From the NCBI GenBank assembly GCA_010015655.1, contig ML976698.1:362282-426281 (forward strand): a stretch of 64,000 nt of DNA, given 5' to 3'. The notes beneath the pieces were generated by a model. That model was not told the DNA's origin. It saw only the letters and a program-made list of their open reading frames with translations, and did not search any database. The stretch's first letter is position 1. Each line of letters begins with the position of its first letter. The position numbers were made by a program, and so were the translations under genes. Source of the stretch: Bimuria novae-zelandiae CBS 107.79. Its lineage: Eukaryota > Ascomycota > Dothideomycetes > Pleosporales > Didymosphaeriaceae. Below, one piece after another: positions 38,448 through 50,170 of the stretch.

Positions 38448-39518
38448 GACCGAAGAGCATGATTTTGCTGTTGCATTTCTATGCCGCTCGATCTAATGGG
38501 TATGATTCGGGTTACGTCGTCCATTTGACTCATCTGGGTGGGAATCAAAGTGTCGGGCTCTTAGGAGAGCAGCTGAGCGGACTCGCACAGCGAGCGATAT
38601 CGTTCGCGCTCGCTCGCTACACCTGGTGGGCACACGCGGAACGCACCCAGGCTGTATACATTTGGCTTTGCCAAAATCATCGCGGACCGCGCTGCATCTC
38701 TCGTGGCGATGATGCGCGAACGGCGCGCTCAACCGAGCGGCAGCGATTCATAAACTAACATAGAGTAAAATTTATAACACCCTGTTTACAGTAGTAGGGG
38801 GATCGACAGTCGGCGGTTTCCAGAGGAAATACAGGAGAGCAATATAGCGTGCCGATGAAGCACTGTAGCTGGAGTCCGCACATGCACAAGCTACTGAGTC
38901 TACTGCGTGAAGAGCTCCGCTGCCCAAAGTCACGCTCGCCTCACTCCCCTGCTAACATCACAGTACACCTGCGTAAGCCCTCCCTCCTCGTCCGCCCACG
39001 GTAAAGGTACAATCAACAAGGGAGCGTTGGCGGCTCGACCCCGGCCCGGCTTCAAGAACTACTACCCGCTCGCGAAGCGCCCATCCGCATCGCCTCGAAC
39101 ATCATGGGCGACGCCGACGCCTCTCTACACGAGTATATACTGCAGACATGAATGCCGGGATCGAGAATTGGATCGTCCCTATGCAGGCCTAGCTTTCCCA
39201 GAGCAAGGAGAGGGTGCAGCACCTGGCTGCAACGGGTCGGACAAGCGGTTGAAGATGTACCGCAACCGAAGCAGAGAATCTCCAGGAATGCGCTCGAAGA
39301 TACGGCTTGAGATGCAGACGTGACACAAGAATGGCTCAATGTCAAATGCGGGGTAAGGAGCGAGCGGTGGGAAGCCGTATGATGCTCAATGTAATGTAGG
39401 TATCTCGGATGTGCTATTGAAGCCCTCTTTCTCTCCCAGCTTTGCATTCAAGCTTTGCTACATAGTACCGGAAATGGGCAACATGAACTGCAAAAAGGTC
39501 AGCATTGAAGAGGACACA

Positions 39519-39619
39519 GTAGAGGCATACATCATCGTGAGGTTGCATAATCGAGGCTGCAAGGGAACGCTGTGGACTATTAACGGATGTGACTCTGCGG
39601 TCCAACACACTAGAAGCGC
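39519..39619 (-). repeat. Inverted repeat arm 2 (101 bp), partner at 38347-38447
   Basis: Oppositely oriented copy of arm 1, 1.07 kb away. Differences are a mixture of transitions and transversions, so this looks like an old duplication and not fresh RIP. Confidence 0.75.
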
Positions 39620-39829
39620 TCCTGATCCCTTGGTGACTGGACAGCATGATCTGGAAACCGCGTTTATCATGCGCCATCCCCGCTACTCAGCCATCCCTCA
39701 CCAAGCCTCAACATTTGTCTAACATTTTCAAAGGTTATTCAGACCAACACTTGCACACAAACCGTCAGCTGATGTGCTTAGCAGTCTATATGAAACCTAA
39801 CCGACGCACCAGTACTTGACTGGGTAGCG

Positions 39830-40192
39830 ATGTCTTCCACCCAAGGCCAACGAATCGAGGACAACTGCAAGATTATCTGGGGAAATGACTGCGACTACGA
39901 CATTGATCTCGAAACGGACGACTGGGTCGAATACGCCTGCGTCGTGAAGAAAGACTTTGGACTATCGTTTGGACCACCGTTGACGATGACCAGTCTTTGT
40001 CCTTCCAGCGAAGCTGCTTGGTCAGAACTAGATAGAATGCTAGAGTTATGGGCGAAGCAGGTCAAGCGTGGAACACCAATGACAAAAGATGAAAAATTGA
40101 AAATCTTTGGTGGAAGAAAGGGGGAGCATCAGAACCTGTTGAGTAAATGCATTGATATGTTTGAGAGGATAGAGGGAACAAAATCAGATTGA
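39830..40192 (+). CDS. Small hypothetical protein, 120 aa
   Basis: A single open frame from ATG 39830 to TGA at 40190-40192, in unmutated DNA. The product is acidic in its first half (IDLETDDW) and Lys-rich later, has no signal peptide or membrane segment, and ends in a helix-like stretch LSKCIDMFERIEG. The middle (SEAAWSELDRMLELWAKQVK) has a regular amphipathic pattern that is unlikely by chance. I do not recognise the family. Upstream is the inverted-repeat region, downstream no clear gene. It may be a terminal exon of a longer gene, but no upstream splice partner was found. Confidence 0.5.
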   Translation: MSSTQGQRIEDNCKIIWGNDCDYDIDLETDDWVEYACVVKKDFGLSFGPPLTMTSLCPSSEAAWSELDRMLELWAKQVKRGTPMTKDEKLKIFGGRKGEHQNLLSKCIDMFERIEGTKSD

Positions 40193-41700
40193 GATTCCGG
40201 GTTTGTCGCCACCATGTGGTGGACAGGTTTAGATATTTACCGTCGGCGCTGATGCACTCGATGGTGTTGAATCCCATAATCACATGTCGCCAAGCAGATT
40301 GCCTAATAGACATGTGCGCACAGAATCCTAGCCTTAATGCTTAGATCTTTTTCGTCTTCTGTAGAATCATGGACAGCGTTGGTTGTGACGCGTCAGATGC
40401 AGATATCCTGCAACACGCTTGCGATCGTGATGCGCGTCGGCTGCCGCCCATTTACTCACTGTCGATACTCTGATAGCTTTTCGACGACTCCTTGCAGAAT
40501 AGCCAAGATGTAACCCCTTCCGCGAAACCAAGTATTATTATACAGCTGACGTCACGCGCTTTCTCCACGGCTGGCTGTGCTTCGGTCATCGGCTAAACGC
40601 CTGCCACGATCGCGACGTGCGTCGCCGTCTAAATAGTCGCCATCGACGCCCCGATAGCCTTGACGATGTCTTCCGGCAACGGAGCTGTAGCAATCCCCCT
40701 CAACTACGCTAAGACACTCAAGTATGCAATGTACAGCAATTGGCATCACCAAGACAGGAGGATCAGAACTTGGACACAAATCGAAGCTAAAAACGGGAAA
40801 CTTGTGGAATCCCAGTGTATCCGGGGCCTGGTGGGGCGGTGATAAACTCGCTCTAGGGGAGAGCCCGGTCGGCAGGAAGTGGCTGGTCGGTGTCGAGAAG
40901 AAGCTATTGAAGATAGATGGAGAGGACACCAGTAGTGGAAGGTAAGGTGGCGCCCGTTCTGCGCGAGCCTGGAGGGTTGCTGTGTCAGGCCTCGGCACTG
41001 CTGCTGCCAGACCAGAGCCCCGAATGCACCCCCCACTGTGTTACGTCAGAAATTGAGCGTGCAGCTACTTTCATTTTCGCGCTTGGGCATCTCCTCAGAG
41101 CAATCAACCTAATCAATATCAGGTACAAAGACAGGAATATAGCTAAAGCAGCGGCTACTTTGATTAAATTGAGCAGAGGGCAATTGAGGAACAACTTGTC
41201 AGACAAGCAAGTGGGGGACAGGAGCTTCCTGTTGCCACGGGGCGTGGCCAGGCGAAGATCATCCCATCATCCGACGGAACCACATGTCGAGTTGAGATTA
41301 GCAACGTTCTATGCGCATTTGCCAGAGGCCATACCATACAAAAACCGAGTGCGGGAAGAAAAGAAGAAGCTGACAGCTGTGAGGTCCGTCGATTTTCTAG
41401 TCACCTGGTAGGACACCATTTTTTTCATGCTCAATTCCATTCGTCGCCCCATCCAAAATCTACAATAGGCTGAATGGGGTAACACAGTCAAGCATAAGCC
41501 ACGTCCTTTGGCGCAGGCCACAAGAAGTATGTCGCGATAGCAACGTCTCAGTCTGCTCTTTCCCCTTTGGCCGCGGTAACATGCTTCGTTTTGTCAATTG
41601 TGCCGAGACTGCGCCGCGAGACCCTCTGACTTTGCGAAGCTCGATAGGAACGAACTGGCGTTTTCATTACCGGGGCGGGATAATATTTACTCTTAAAAGG
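40193..41700. other. Unmutated region without a supported gene
   Basis: Several overlapping frames, the longest 164 codons at 40917-41411 plus and 148 codons at 40552-40998 minus. Neither shows a recognisable domain, and they overlap on opposite strands. The C-terminal part of the 164-codon frame (KAAATLIKLSRGQLRNN) looks protein-like but is unsupported otherwise. RIP-like sequence begins near 41690. Confidence 0.4.
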
Positions 41701-41979
41701 CGTTAGCTCGATAGCTTTCCAAGAAGAATACTCACAAGAGCTTCTTAGTTTGGAGTTAAATTAAGCGTAGGCCAGGCTTATAACTATAAGAGATAAGTAG
41801 AGTAGTATTTAGAAATAAGAGACTAAGTTAATTATAACAAGCTAACTAAAGGATCCCTTAAGTACGAGGACCGTAGTCAGCAGCTAGTCTACATAAGATT
41901 AGTTATATCATGTAACAGTGTTGAATGCGATACCACCTACACTAACAATACGGTAAGTCTTCAAACCTATCCTCTCTAC

Positions 41980-43392
41980 CTTGAATATATGTTTTGCTGA
42001 TACGTTTGTAAGGAATACCTTCCCTCTCCCTAAAATCATCTATAACGAGACTCACAACTTCAGCCCACAAGTCATCCTCCTTAGGGTACTATTCCACCAT
42101 TAGGCATTCGCAGCGTACAACCTAACATCCCTAGAGGAGTTAAGTAGGCTTTATATCCCGCCAGGCCGCAATAAGCTACGTCTACGCCTTAATTGAAAAT
42201 TAGACTACATCCCGATATTTCAAAAAGCTATAAAAACTCCAAATGGTTAGGTTATTTCTCCCGACGAACCTCTTCCCTACTCCACCTTGCTACCCTGGAT
42301 TAGAGACCTAGGGCAGATTACGGGGTTTGCGCAAGTCACTCGCCCCTATTCGCTAAGATATGCCGGTGGGAAAGCTTTTAATGATAACGGTAAGCTCTGC
42401 GAGCTGGCCGTAGGCAAGATGCATGACTGACGTAGTGAATAGGCAACGTTAGCGAGGCGATGCAGAACCTGATGATGGGGCACGCTAGCATAGGGGTTTC
42501 TTAAAGCATTACCTCTCACGACGCGTCACGGTTGATACGCAGGCTGTCGTGCGGGGTATCCAGCCCCAGGACGCACTGATGCGGGCGGCTTGTACCATGA
42601 GTCGTTCGATCGATCATCGCCGGCCACGACGGCTTACACCTGCATAATCCGCATCTGTAAACGATTATCTAGCAATTTATCTTTTGCTTAACTAACGAGA
42701 GTAACTTAGACGTTCTCTTAAACACCTAATAAAATATTTAAAGTACCAAGAGCTGAACCGCGTAATTAATTAGGAAAGACAGCGCAAGCGGCATACAATT
42801 CTACAGGATATGAAGGAGCGTTGGGAGTATAGACAGCCAGTGCGTGACGTGGAGCAGCAGCTTGCTGGCGTCGAGATTGAGAACGACCTCAAGGAGGTGC
42901 ATAGTGACCGGCTCCCGGCACAGAAGGAATTGGTTGACGCTATCTGGGCGCCTGCGGGATGCAATCTGGAAGAAGAGATACAAAGGCGGAATAAGGCCAT
43001 CCGCGCCGTTGCGCGGTATTGCGGAATCGAGGAAGGTGGCATGCACCCATCCCGGTCGAAACGATTGAGCGGCCGCATCACTCCGCCAGGCAAAAGCGAA
43101 GCTGATGCCCAGCTGAACCTCGACGAAAAAGCGCTGGAAGCCGCGAAGGTGGCAGTGTACAAGGAGACGAGGTCGAGAGTATGTTTTGTTTGCCTAGGCA
43201 ACGAGAATCTTCCTACGGAACTGCACACATACTCGTTTCATACCTCAGGGGATCTTAGTAAACATTTCAAGAGGAAACACCTGCAGCATATCAAGGAAGT
43301 GGATCAGCTTCGCTGTAATCTCTGTCAAATGTCTCAAGGACAAAATGCACTTACAGCGACATGCATATGATGTCCACGGTACCGTCTCGTAA
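41980..43392 (+). pseudogene. DUF3435 tyrosine-recombinase-like protein with C2H2 tail, 5'-truncated and frameshifted
   Basis: Frames joined by eye match the fungal DUF3435 family often annotated as FluG-domain or C2H2-finger protein and related to Starship captains and Cryptons. NLTSLEELSRLYIPPGRN is at 42120-42173. The recombinase core follows: YSLRYAGGKAFNDN at 42350-42391, MMGHASIGVFLKHYL at about 42474-42518 (the His and the catalytic-Tyr position) and VDTQAVVRGIQPQDALMRAA at about 42532-42591. An intact 186-codon stretch runs 42810-43370 (ERWEYRQPVRDVEQQLAG). Two fingers end it: CFVC...H-x4-H at 43183-43281 and CNLC...H-x4-H ending at 43371. A one-base loss near 43335 moves the end into another frame, where it stops at 43390-43392. 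Stops and RIP-like changes cluster at about 42680-42760; the N-terminal third is missing or unreadable. Confidence 0.78.
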
Positions 43393-44759
43393 GTGTACAT
43401 CCACGTGGTGCACCCAACCCAACCCAACGACTCCGACCTGTGTCTCCCCGCTCTAGTACAACGAACATTCAGATATTGCAGGACGATAACTAATATCCGT
43501 TGGGATTCCAATTTGGAGGACGGAGTTGGGTGGGGGGACTACCGGTCTGGTCGTCTTCGACGAAATCTCAGGAACAGTCATTAAAAGCGCCTTTTGAGGC
43601 TTTCGCCCTGCGATTATCAAACATGCGCATCAGACTTCCCAGCAGAATTGTCTTTCATTGGCACTTTTAGCTTAGATTGCCGGCTCAAGACGTAACATTC
43701 CGGCGCGATGAACTAGACCTAGACCGAGAACGACGCCTTGCTTGCAGAATAAGAACAAACTCAAGACCATGCAAAAGTTCACCAAAAGCCAGTCCATCGA
43801 CTCCCGCACCCACGCTAATGCCTCAAGTTAACGGGAGAATTAGTTTTCTTGCAGGTGATAGACAAGAATTGAGGAGGCCTTTGTTCATGTTCTAATACGA
43901 ATATATTTAAAGTGTTTGCCATTGTGGTATTGGCGATAGTCGGCAATAAATAATTGCTCCGGTACTCCGCATCTACCAAGTATCTCATCGGCCTTCAAAT
44001 AGCGTAACGGGCCTGGACTGATGCTCTGTGTACGGTACAGCAGTACAGCCGTGTGGCTCCACGGGAAGCCCTCGGCGTGATTGCGGGTACCTCTGCTGGA
44101 CCCCGTAAGAGTGTGCACGGTGATCAATTTTGTGTCCATTCTCTGTCACGGTTTATGGCTCTTACCCTATGAGATGGGTACTCCTACCCTCGCTTGGTTG
44201 CTACTCACCTTTCTGAGAGTGGTATACCTGTCTAGGACTAGCGTTGTTTGTGCCTGCGCACCTATATCTTCTGTAGCTCCTAGATAGTACAACTTCAGTT
44301 CAATTCTACAATTTTTTCCACTGCGTACTGTCCGCTCTGCTCACCGCGACATTCTCTAACTTAGATCGGACACGAATCTAAGCTGGGAAGCCCTCGGCTC
44401 GTTCAGCAGTCAACGTGTTGAAATACTTCTCAAAGACAGTGCTGTGGGTGTGGTTATGAGGGGGAAGGAATTCAAAGAGCCTCGTCGAGGACAACACCTA
44501 ATTACATAGTGGAGCCAATATAAGCAAGGTGCAAGCCGAACAAGCACACTAACTGATACGATCCGCCTTTGAGCTGAGACTCTGGTCAAACGGGAGATTA
44601 AAGAGGGGATGATCATTTGAATCCTGGCTTATCGTAATCTTAACATTCTTAATAACGCATACTTAAAGTACGCTCAGGTTCTCGATTAACAATGCCCTGC
44701 CAGTATACACATTCTTTATCTTACTAAATCAGATCACAAGGTGGGCAAGAAGCAGCACA
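43393..44759. other. No confident gene; possible C-terminal exon on minus strand at 43885-44139
   Basis: Normal composition with scattered short frames. The only protein-like one is 43885-44139 minus, 84 codons, ending ADYRQYHNGKHFKYIRIRT, which reads like a genuine C-terminus. No upstream exons or domain were identified. A GGGAAGCCCTCGGC block occurs twice (about 44066 and 44390). Confidence 0.35.
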
Positions 44760-45110
44760 CTAAAAGTCTGTTATAAAGCTGCCTTGGAGTTCATATTTCT
44801 CCCGAATCTGTTTTCTTTGACCCCTCTGACTTCCAACGTGTCGGAAGCAGAGCCACTTGCAGCACTGTTGTCTTTCTCAGTGTCGTAGCGAATATCTATG
44901 AAGAGTGATATACCGCCCAATTGCAGACTGAATACCCTTCCATGTTTCCATCGTTCTTTAAGCGGTGATGAGTTCGACCAAAGATACAGCACGGACAGAA
45001 TATTCCAAAACAGCCTATGCGGGATAAGCTTCATCTCAATGTAGAAGGCTATGCTCACCAGTTGACAACGGGCTCAAGAAATCATATCCAGGGCTATTCC
45101 ATTTCGACAT
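44760..45110 (-). pseudogene. PLAC8 family protein gene, three exons, premature stops
   Basis: Splicing 45110-45059, 45014-44914 and 44864-44760 (introns 44 and 49 bp, both GT-AG) gives one frame, start MSKWNSPGYDF. It contains the PLAC8 Cys core GIFCPCCIFGRTHHRLK and then CCKWLC and QIREKYELQGSF. PLAC8 proteins are small Cys-rich, often membrane-associated proteins; in fungi their roles are poorly defined. The frame hits TAG at 44760-44762. Beyond it, family-like sequence continues in frame (CAASCPPCDLI, then two more stops, then DKE), so the stop is premature and the gene is probably decayed. The stops replace expected Gln or Trp codons, consistent with light C-to-T mutation. Exon borders are from inspection only. 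Confidence 0.68.
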
Positions 45111-46658
45111 CGTGAAAGTTTTGACAAAGATGCCAAGGGCTCTGGATCAGTTCTTATATCATTTCCCACTTTTGAGGCCTCTATATATAGATTCTATTTT
45201 AGTCAATAAGATGGCCCAGATTTGGTCTCACGTATGGGTCTGACATTTAAATCCAGATATTTCGCATTGTTCCTATTCTCGAACTCAGGCATGAGCAGCA
45301 AATTTCGCACAAGCGCTTTCTCTTAGGCTAGAGTTAGGTATTGCTGGCTCTATTTCTTTTCCCGTCTTGGGCGTCGTCCCTGAGCGCGATGATGGACTAT
45401 GGTTGAAGCAGCGAAGCGCTTAGTGCCCTCAGCTTGTGGAGCGGAGTAGTCGATGGCTTAGGGACTGAAGAGACGCTGCGAACATCACCATCTCAGACAC
45501 CTTCCGATAGGGCAATTTTCGATGAAATTTCTTTGCACAGTCTATACATTGTTACAACAGAGGAGTGCGTTTGTGATTTCCACGTGCAGTGATGCTTGTG
45601 AGTCGCCTCAGGCACAAATGCGATCGCTCAGCCTTGTTTGCACCAGCCTCGCACTTTATTCAACGCTGCATTTCCTTCTAAAGGCGTTGGACCTGTTCTT
45701 CGCCACTCTAACACTTGCTTAGGCTGCGCTTGACTTCAATGCCATATCTCCTCATCTAATTAATGGTAGCGCATCACATAGCAAAAGCTCACCTGCATCG
45801 TCTAGCCAACGGAATGCCTGCTAGTGCTATCTATCTATTAGCTCAGCCTGCCCAGTAATCGGGGCGCTCTTCATACTAATTACATACACAAACGTCGAAC
45901 GTACCACGCAATGCGACTCATCTGTGTAAAGGATGACGACAGCCTCTCCTTAACAACTAACTTCATCCAAGATAAAGATATACCTCTTTACGCGATACTC
46001 TCGCACACTGAGGAGGAGGTCAGGAAGTAACATACGATGACTTCAAGGGCAATAAAGAGAGGTTGGCGGAAGATCGAATTCTGCATACGCCAAGTCAGGT
46101 AAGATAACTTGTGTCACTTCTGGATAGACACCTGCTGCGCCAGGAATGTCGCCCAGGTTCAAACGCCCTACTAAAGGGCAGTCATTGGCCGCCAGAATTG
46201 ATAGGCATTAAAGAACCGAACCGGAGAAAGCGTACTGTATTGCTACTGGTTCGGCTTCTTCGTTTCTTCTGAAGCTGTCTTTTGGTTGAGCTTGAAATGG
46301 CCTAAATAGAGGCCAGAAGATGAACCACACTCAAATTTTCTGCTGTGTAGGTTTTGACAACCACGTGACGAGGAATTTACGAATGTTGAACAATAGAATA
46401 GAGTGTGTTTAGAGGGACTGTATGTAAGGCAGTCAAACTCATTTTTCCAGCCAAGACGAGCTTTCTTACCGTACAATGTATGGTTATGAGATTGCGCACA
46501 ACACATCAGACTACAGTCTAGGTGATGTTAACTATACTTGGATACCTTAACAAAAAGGCATTTTAGTTAGAGATGAGGCTGTGTAAGCGCAACCGAGAAT
46601 ACTGCAACAATTTATGATCATTCATCGCAACATTCTTACTCCTTTACGAATCCTTGCA
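45111..46658. other. Intergenic, no gene seen
   Basis: Normal composition. Short frames at 45522-45722 plus and 46243-46506 minus lack any recognisable motif and have no splice partners that I could find. It would hold the promoter of the PLAC8 gene and the 3' flank of the gene at 46659-48757. Confidence 0.45.
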
Positions 46659-48757
46659 CTATTTCTTGCTCCGCCTTATGCGTTTGCTCGTTTTTTTATT
46701 GGCATATTCCTCCAAAAGTCGTTTCCTCCTTTCTTCCGAGTGTGAGGCTATAAAATCCTCCTCTACACTGGACATTATTCTATGGAATTTATGAACTGTT
46801 GATATGAAATTCTCAGTAATGACCTCATTGTGTACCTTGGCATAGTGTCGTATGGCCTCTTCCGGCGAGAACAGAGCATAGCCAGGATAATTTTCGGTTC
46901 GGCACCGGCCAACTTGACATCTGAAGAATGCTTCCCCTGGCTGTTCTTCGATGCAGATCTTAGTTAATAGTTTGGCCGATTTTTCCTGGAGCGTAGCTTT
47001 GAAATCCTCTCCGAAGCTTTCTGCCCAAGCAGGCGCTTTAAAGGCAACAGTCATCCCACAGGTCGCAAAGTCTTTGCCTAAGGTGAAGCGTAAGACGCTT
47101 GCATCCTTAGCCCAGACTGCGCGACCGAAACTATGCCAAGCATGAAGATGACGGATGACATAGCGACGAAAAGTCGTGACACCCCACTCGTGGATCTGGT
47201 CCACTAAATGAAGGAGTTCCCAAGCACTTCGTTCATTCGCGATACGGCCGCTCCAGATCCTTTGATATAACTAACCCGTCGATATGCATTAGTGGATTGG
47301 TTCATGACGTGATGCAGGTGTATATACATACATAGACAGTGTTGCTCATACCAGGGTGGCCTGCATGTTCTCGCTTCAGACGCGGTCGCCTATAGCCTAC
47401 CATTACATGCCACTGTGCTCCAAACGAAGTGAGCGCAAAAACTTGGGCGTTTTGGCTCCCATCAAATTGGTAGTCGCGTTTTTCTGCATCTGGCGGGCCG
47501 GGAACGCGAGCGAGAGCATCCAGCATATCTAGATAAGTTGCCCCGGCGGCACAAGCTTGATGTCGAGCCTCACGAGGGTCGCCACTCCAACCTTTCGCTT
47601 CGTACACGGCAAATGGGAATACTAAATCAGCCTCACCACAACGTGGATCTGAAATAAGCCCGCAGTATCGATGCAATGCAAGAGCTTGTAGTCTTTCGGC
47701 ATCCAATTCATACGATGCGACAACATTCTGGTAGTGCCCTGGGCGAAATGTTGCTAGCCCAAATGATGCATCAGGTATTCGCTTTGCAAAGCCAGCTTTG
47801 CCAGTTAACGTGCATGATACTGGATGAACTTCAGGAATCGCCGCGTAATACTCTCGCTTGTCCCTAATCCCACATTGAAATTAGCATCACTCTATTTGGC
47901 GTCCCGGGAATACGCAAAGACTTACACAGCAAGAGCTGGATCATTTCTCATCTGACCAAAGACATCGGCCCAGGCGTCCGCTTCCCAGGCATACTCGGTC
48001 TTATTCCAGCGTTCATTGTCCAGAGTGTGCCGCAAAAGTTGTCTGGCTCGTTCTCGACGATGGTGTTCTGTAGGGCTATCAAACATAGCGTCTTCAACAG
48101 TTGGTATCCACAGATCGTGATCCGCGGTCACCCAATGAGGAGAGTAGTAATGACGATAATAGATCCCGCGCGCATTCCAGCTCCAGTCACGTCTAAATCT
48201 TTCAAAGTTGAATGGTGGCCAGGCTAGCCCGGGTTGGAGATAACTGTCAAGTATGTCAGCATATGATCTTGGTTGGGGTCGACATCATACGTATCGCAGT
48301 AGACGAAGGATCACTCAATCGCACCTTCGATATTGTCCTCGTTTGTTTCTAGCATGTGCTCCATATCCACGAGCTCCGTTATGATAGAAACGGCCTTGAC
48401 CTCTATATGGTCATTTCTCTTTGATTTAGGCCATTGCCGTATGACGCTCCTCAAATCAGCCATTTTTTTCTGGTAATTGATTCGATAGTTCTCAACATCG
48501 ATATCGAGAGGGAATTCAGCCTCCGATAGCGCGCAAATAAAGTCGTCAATTTCGTCCGGATGTCGTCTCCAAGGCCCATCTGGAAATCTCAACACATCAA
48601 GTTGCTCTTCCTTAAGCTTTTCACTCTCAGTAGGCCCCCGAAGTCGAAGGACGGGTGGCATCGGCGCGGACATGGGTTGCTGCGGCGAGGACTCGGGTGA
48701 CTTCGGGGAAGACTCGGGTGACTTTGAGGAGGGCTTGGTTGTCATAGACTTATCCAT
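46659..48757 (-). CDS. Four-exon gene, about 642 aa, PD-(D/E)XK nuclease-like with C2H2-like finger
   Basis: Exons 48757-48315, 48267-47926, 47863-47332 and 47270-46659 (introns 47, 62 and 61 bp, all GT-AG; phases agree) form one frame, starting MDKSMTTKPSS and ending at TAG 46659-46661. A Ser/Pro-rich N-terminus with doubled SPESSPK units comes first. Exon 3 holds RIPDASFGLATF (Pro292-Asp293) and DLVFPFAVYEAKGW (Asp341, Glu350-Ala-Lys352), the PD and (D/E)XK elements of this nuclease fold. Exon 4 holds CQVGRC...HYAKVH, a possible zinc finger, and a Lys/Arg-rich tail (KRIRRSKK) that could be a nuclear signal. I believe homologous fungal proteins exist as uncharacterised entries. There are no RIP stops, so it appears intact and selected. 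Nuclease activity is inference from motifs. Confidence 0.72.
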
Positions 48758-49464
48758 AATTGCTTTGGATATAGCCCATCTAAAAAAGTTACGAAAGTTC
48801 ACCGGGTACTTGTATAAATGTCAATTTGCGCACACAAGCAAAACACCAGGCTGACGTGCCGTTGTGGCACAGTGTTTCATTCAGTCAGAGCACAAGGGCC
48901 TGAAACAATTAGAGTGCAGACGCCACAATTCCTGTTGACACACTTCTCTTGAACAGGCATTGACTGGTAAGAAGAAAAGTATACAACAACTTCTTGGTCC
49001 GCAAAAGGCCGAGATGGTATGCAGCTAAGACCGCAGGATCTTAATTTGGATAAGTATAAAAGTTGGCCCCAATCTGATGCTGGCCCCAATCTGATGCACA
49101 ACTGAGTCATAGGAAACATGCCCGTTCAGGAAGGTGGACGCAAAGAATTGCACTGTCACGAGAGCAATGAGTATAGACGTCCGAGCTCGAGGTGAGCTGG
49201 ATTGATATTACTACGTTCGGCATCTGCGTGTAGGTACAAGACGTTAGATAAGGAAGAAAGGTTCTCTCTCCCCTATCCAGCGTGGATCTATCTATCTCGC
49301 TTAGCCAGGTGCTCGCCCTTAGGCGGGTAAATCATTTTTGCCGATGGCGACGACCCCAGCTCCGAAGAATTTCAGGCTTGGCATGGTCTGCGCCACGCGG
49401 TCAGCTCATCGCGTTCCAGCCGTGTTGCTAACGTTTGTTACTGCTATTGCAAAGTCGGCCTCCG
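48758..49464. other. Upstream flank of the nuclease-like gene; no gene seen
   Basis: Normal composition up to about 49465, where RIP-type DNA starts abruptly. Contains a perfect 17-bp tandem pair, TGGCCCCAATCTGATGC at 49064-49080 and 49081-49097. An 80-codon minus frame (48877-49119) spans that repeat and is not supported as a gene. Confidence 0.45.
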
Positions 49465-50170
49465 CGCTTAAAAAGCTAGTTAATTAAGGTATATAAGAAG
49501 TCTTTATAACCTATCCTTTTTACTAATAGTTAAGACAAGTATAATAATAGCTTATAGGCGTTATTTAATACTAAATTAAGTAAAAAGTAGAGTAAAGGAT
49601 GCTAGATACGCTATTTAGCTTATTAAATAAAGTAGTAGCTTTTATACTAATTAAATTAATTAACCTCGCTCTTATAGGTATTATAATTATCTATTATTAT
49701 TAGTATTTTTATTAACTTAATAAGCTTATTGCTAAAGGCGTCTATAAAGATCTTTTTATTATTTAATACTATTTTAGAGCGTTAACGAAGCTTTTAGACG
49801 TACTAAGTAGCTATATAAAAGTTAATACTATACTAAAAAATAACGTTAATACTTATAATCTATAATTATACTAGTAAAAGAATAACTTAATTATCTTTTA
49901 GGCTAGCCTTAGTACTTTCTTTAACGCTAATAGCGTCTAATATATTTCTTTTTACTTTAGGGACTACTAAGTATGTGTTTTAAGACGTATAAAATTACTA
50001 TTAAAGCGCTTTTTAGATAGCTTTTTACAGGCGATAGGTGCGCTACTTATCTAGAGTTCTACCTTTATAACCTGCTTAAAAATCTCCTCTATTATTATTT
50101 TTATTATCTTAATAGTCCCGGCACAACTAACGCCTTTAAATCTAAAGTTTACTATATACCACTTAGGGAT
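49465..50170. other. Unidentified RIP-mutated sequence
   Basis: AT-rich with stops in every frame. It may be the 5' part of Gypsy-D or an older element; no gag or LTR signature was legible. Confidence 0.5.

Larger units (their letters stand above)
37575..39829. other. Unmutated segment, overlapping open frames, no confident gene
   Basis: Normal base composition with many overlapping frames on both strands; the longest is 206 codons at 37842-38462 plus. An ATG at 37610 opens a 43-codon frame (start MSSPVTSRF) downstream of the pyrimidine tract now beyond the mariner, and frame-consistent sequence continues after its TAG at 37739. This suggests a decayed gene, but no domain is recognisable and no intron set rescues it. 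A 138-codon frame at 38907-39323 is likewise unassigned. Inverted repeat arms are listed separately. Confidence 0.4.

Noticed and set aside
37842..38462. 206-codon plus-strand frame as a gene
   Set aside because: Frames on both strands overlap it, it has no recognisable domain, and part of it is the inverted repeat arm that is open in every frame.
40917..41411. 164-codon plus-strand frame as a gene
   Set aside because: Overlaps a 148-codon minus frame; no motif, splice partner or domain supports either.
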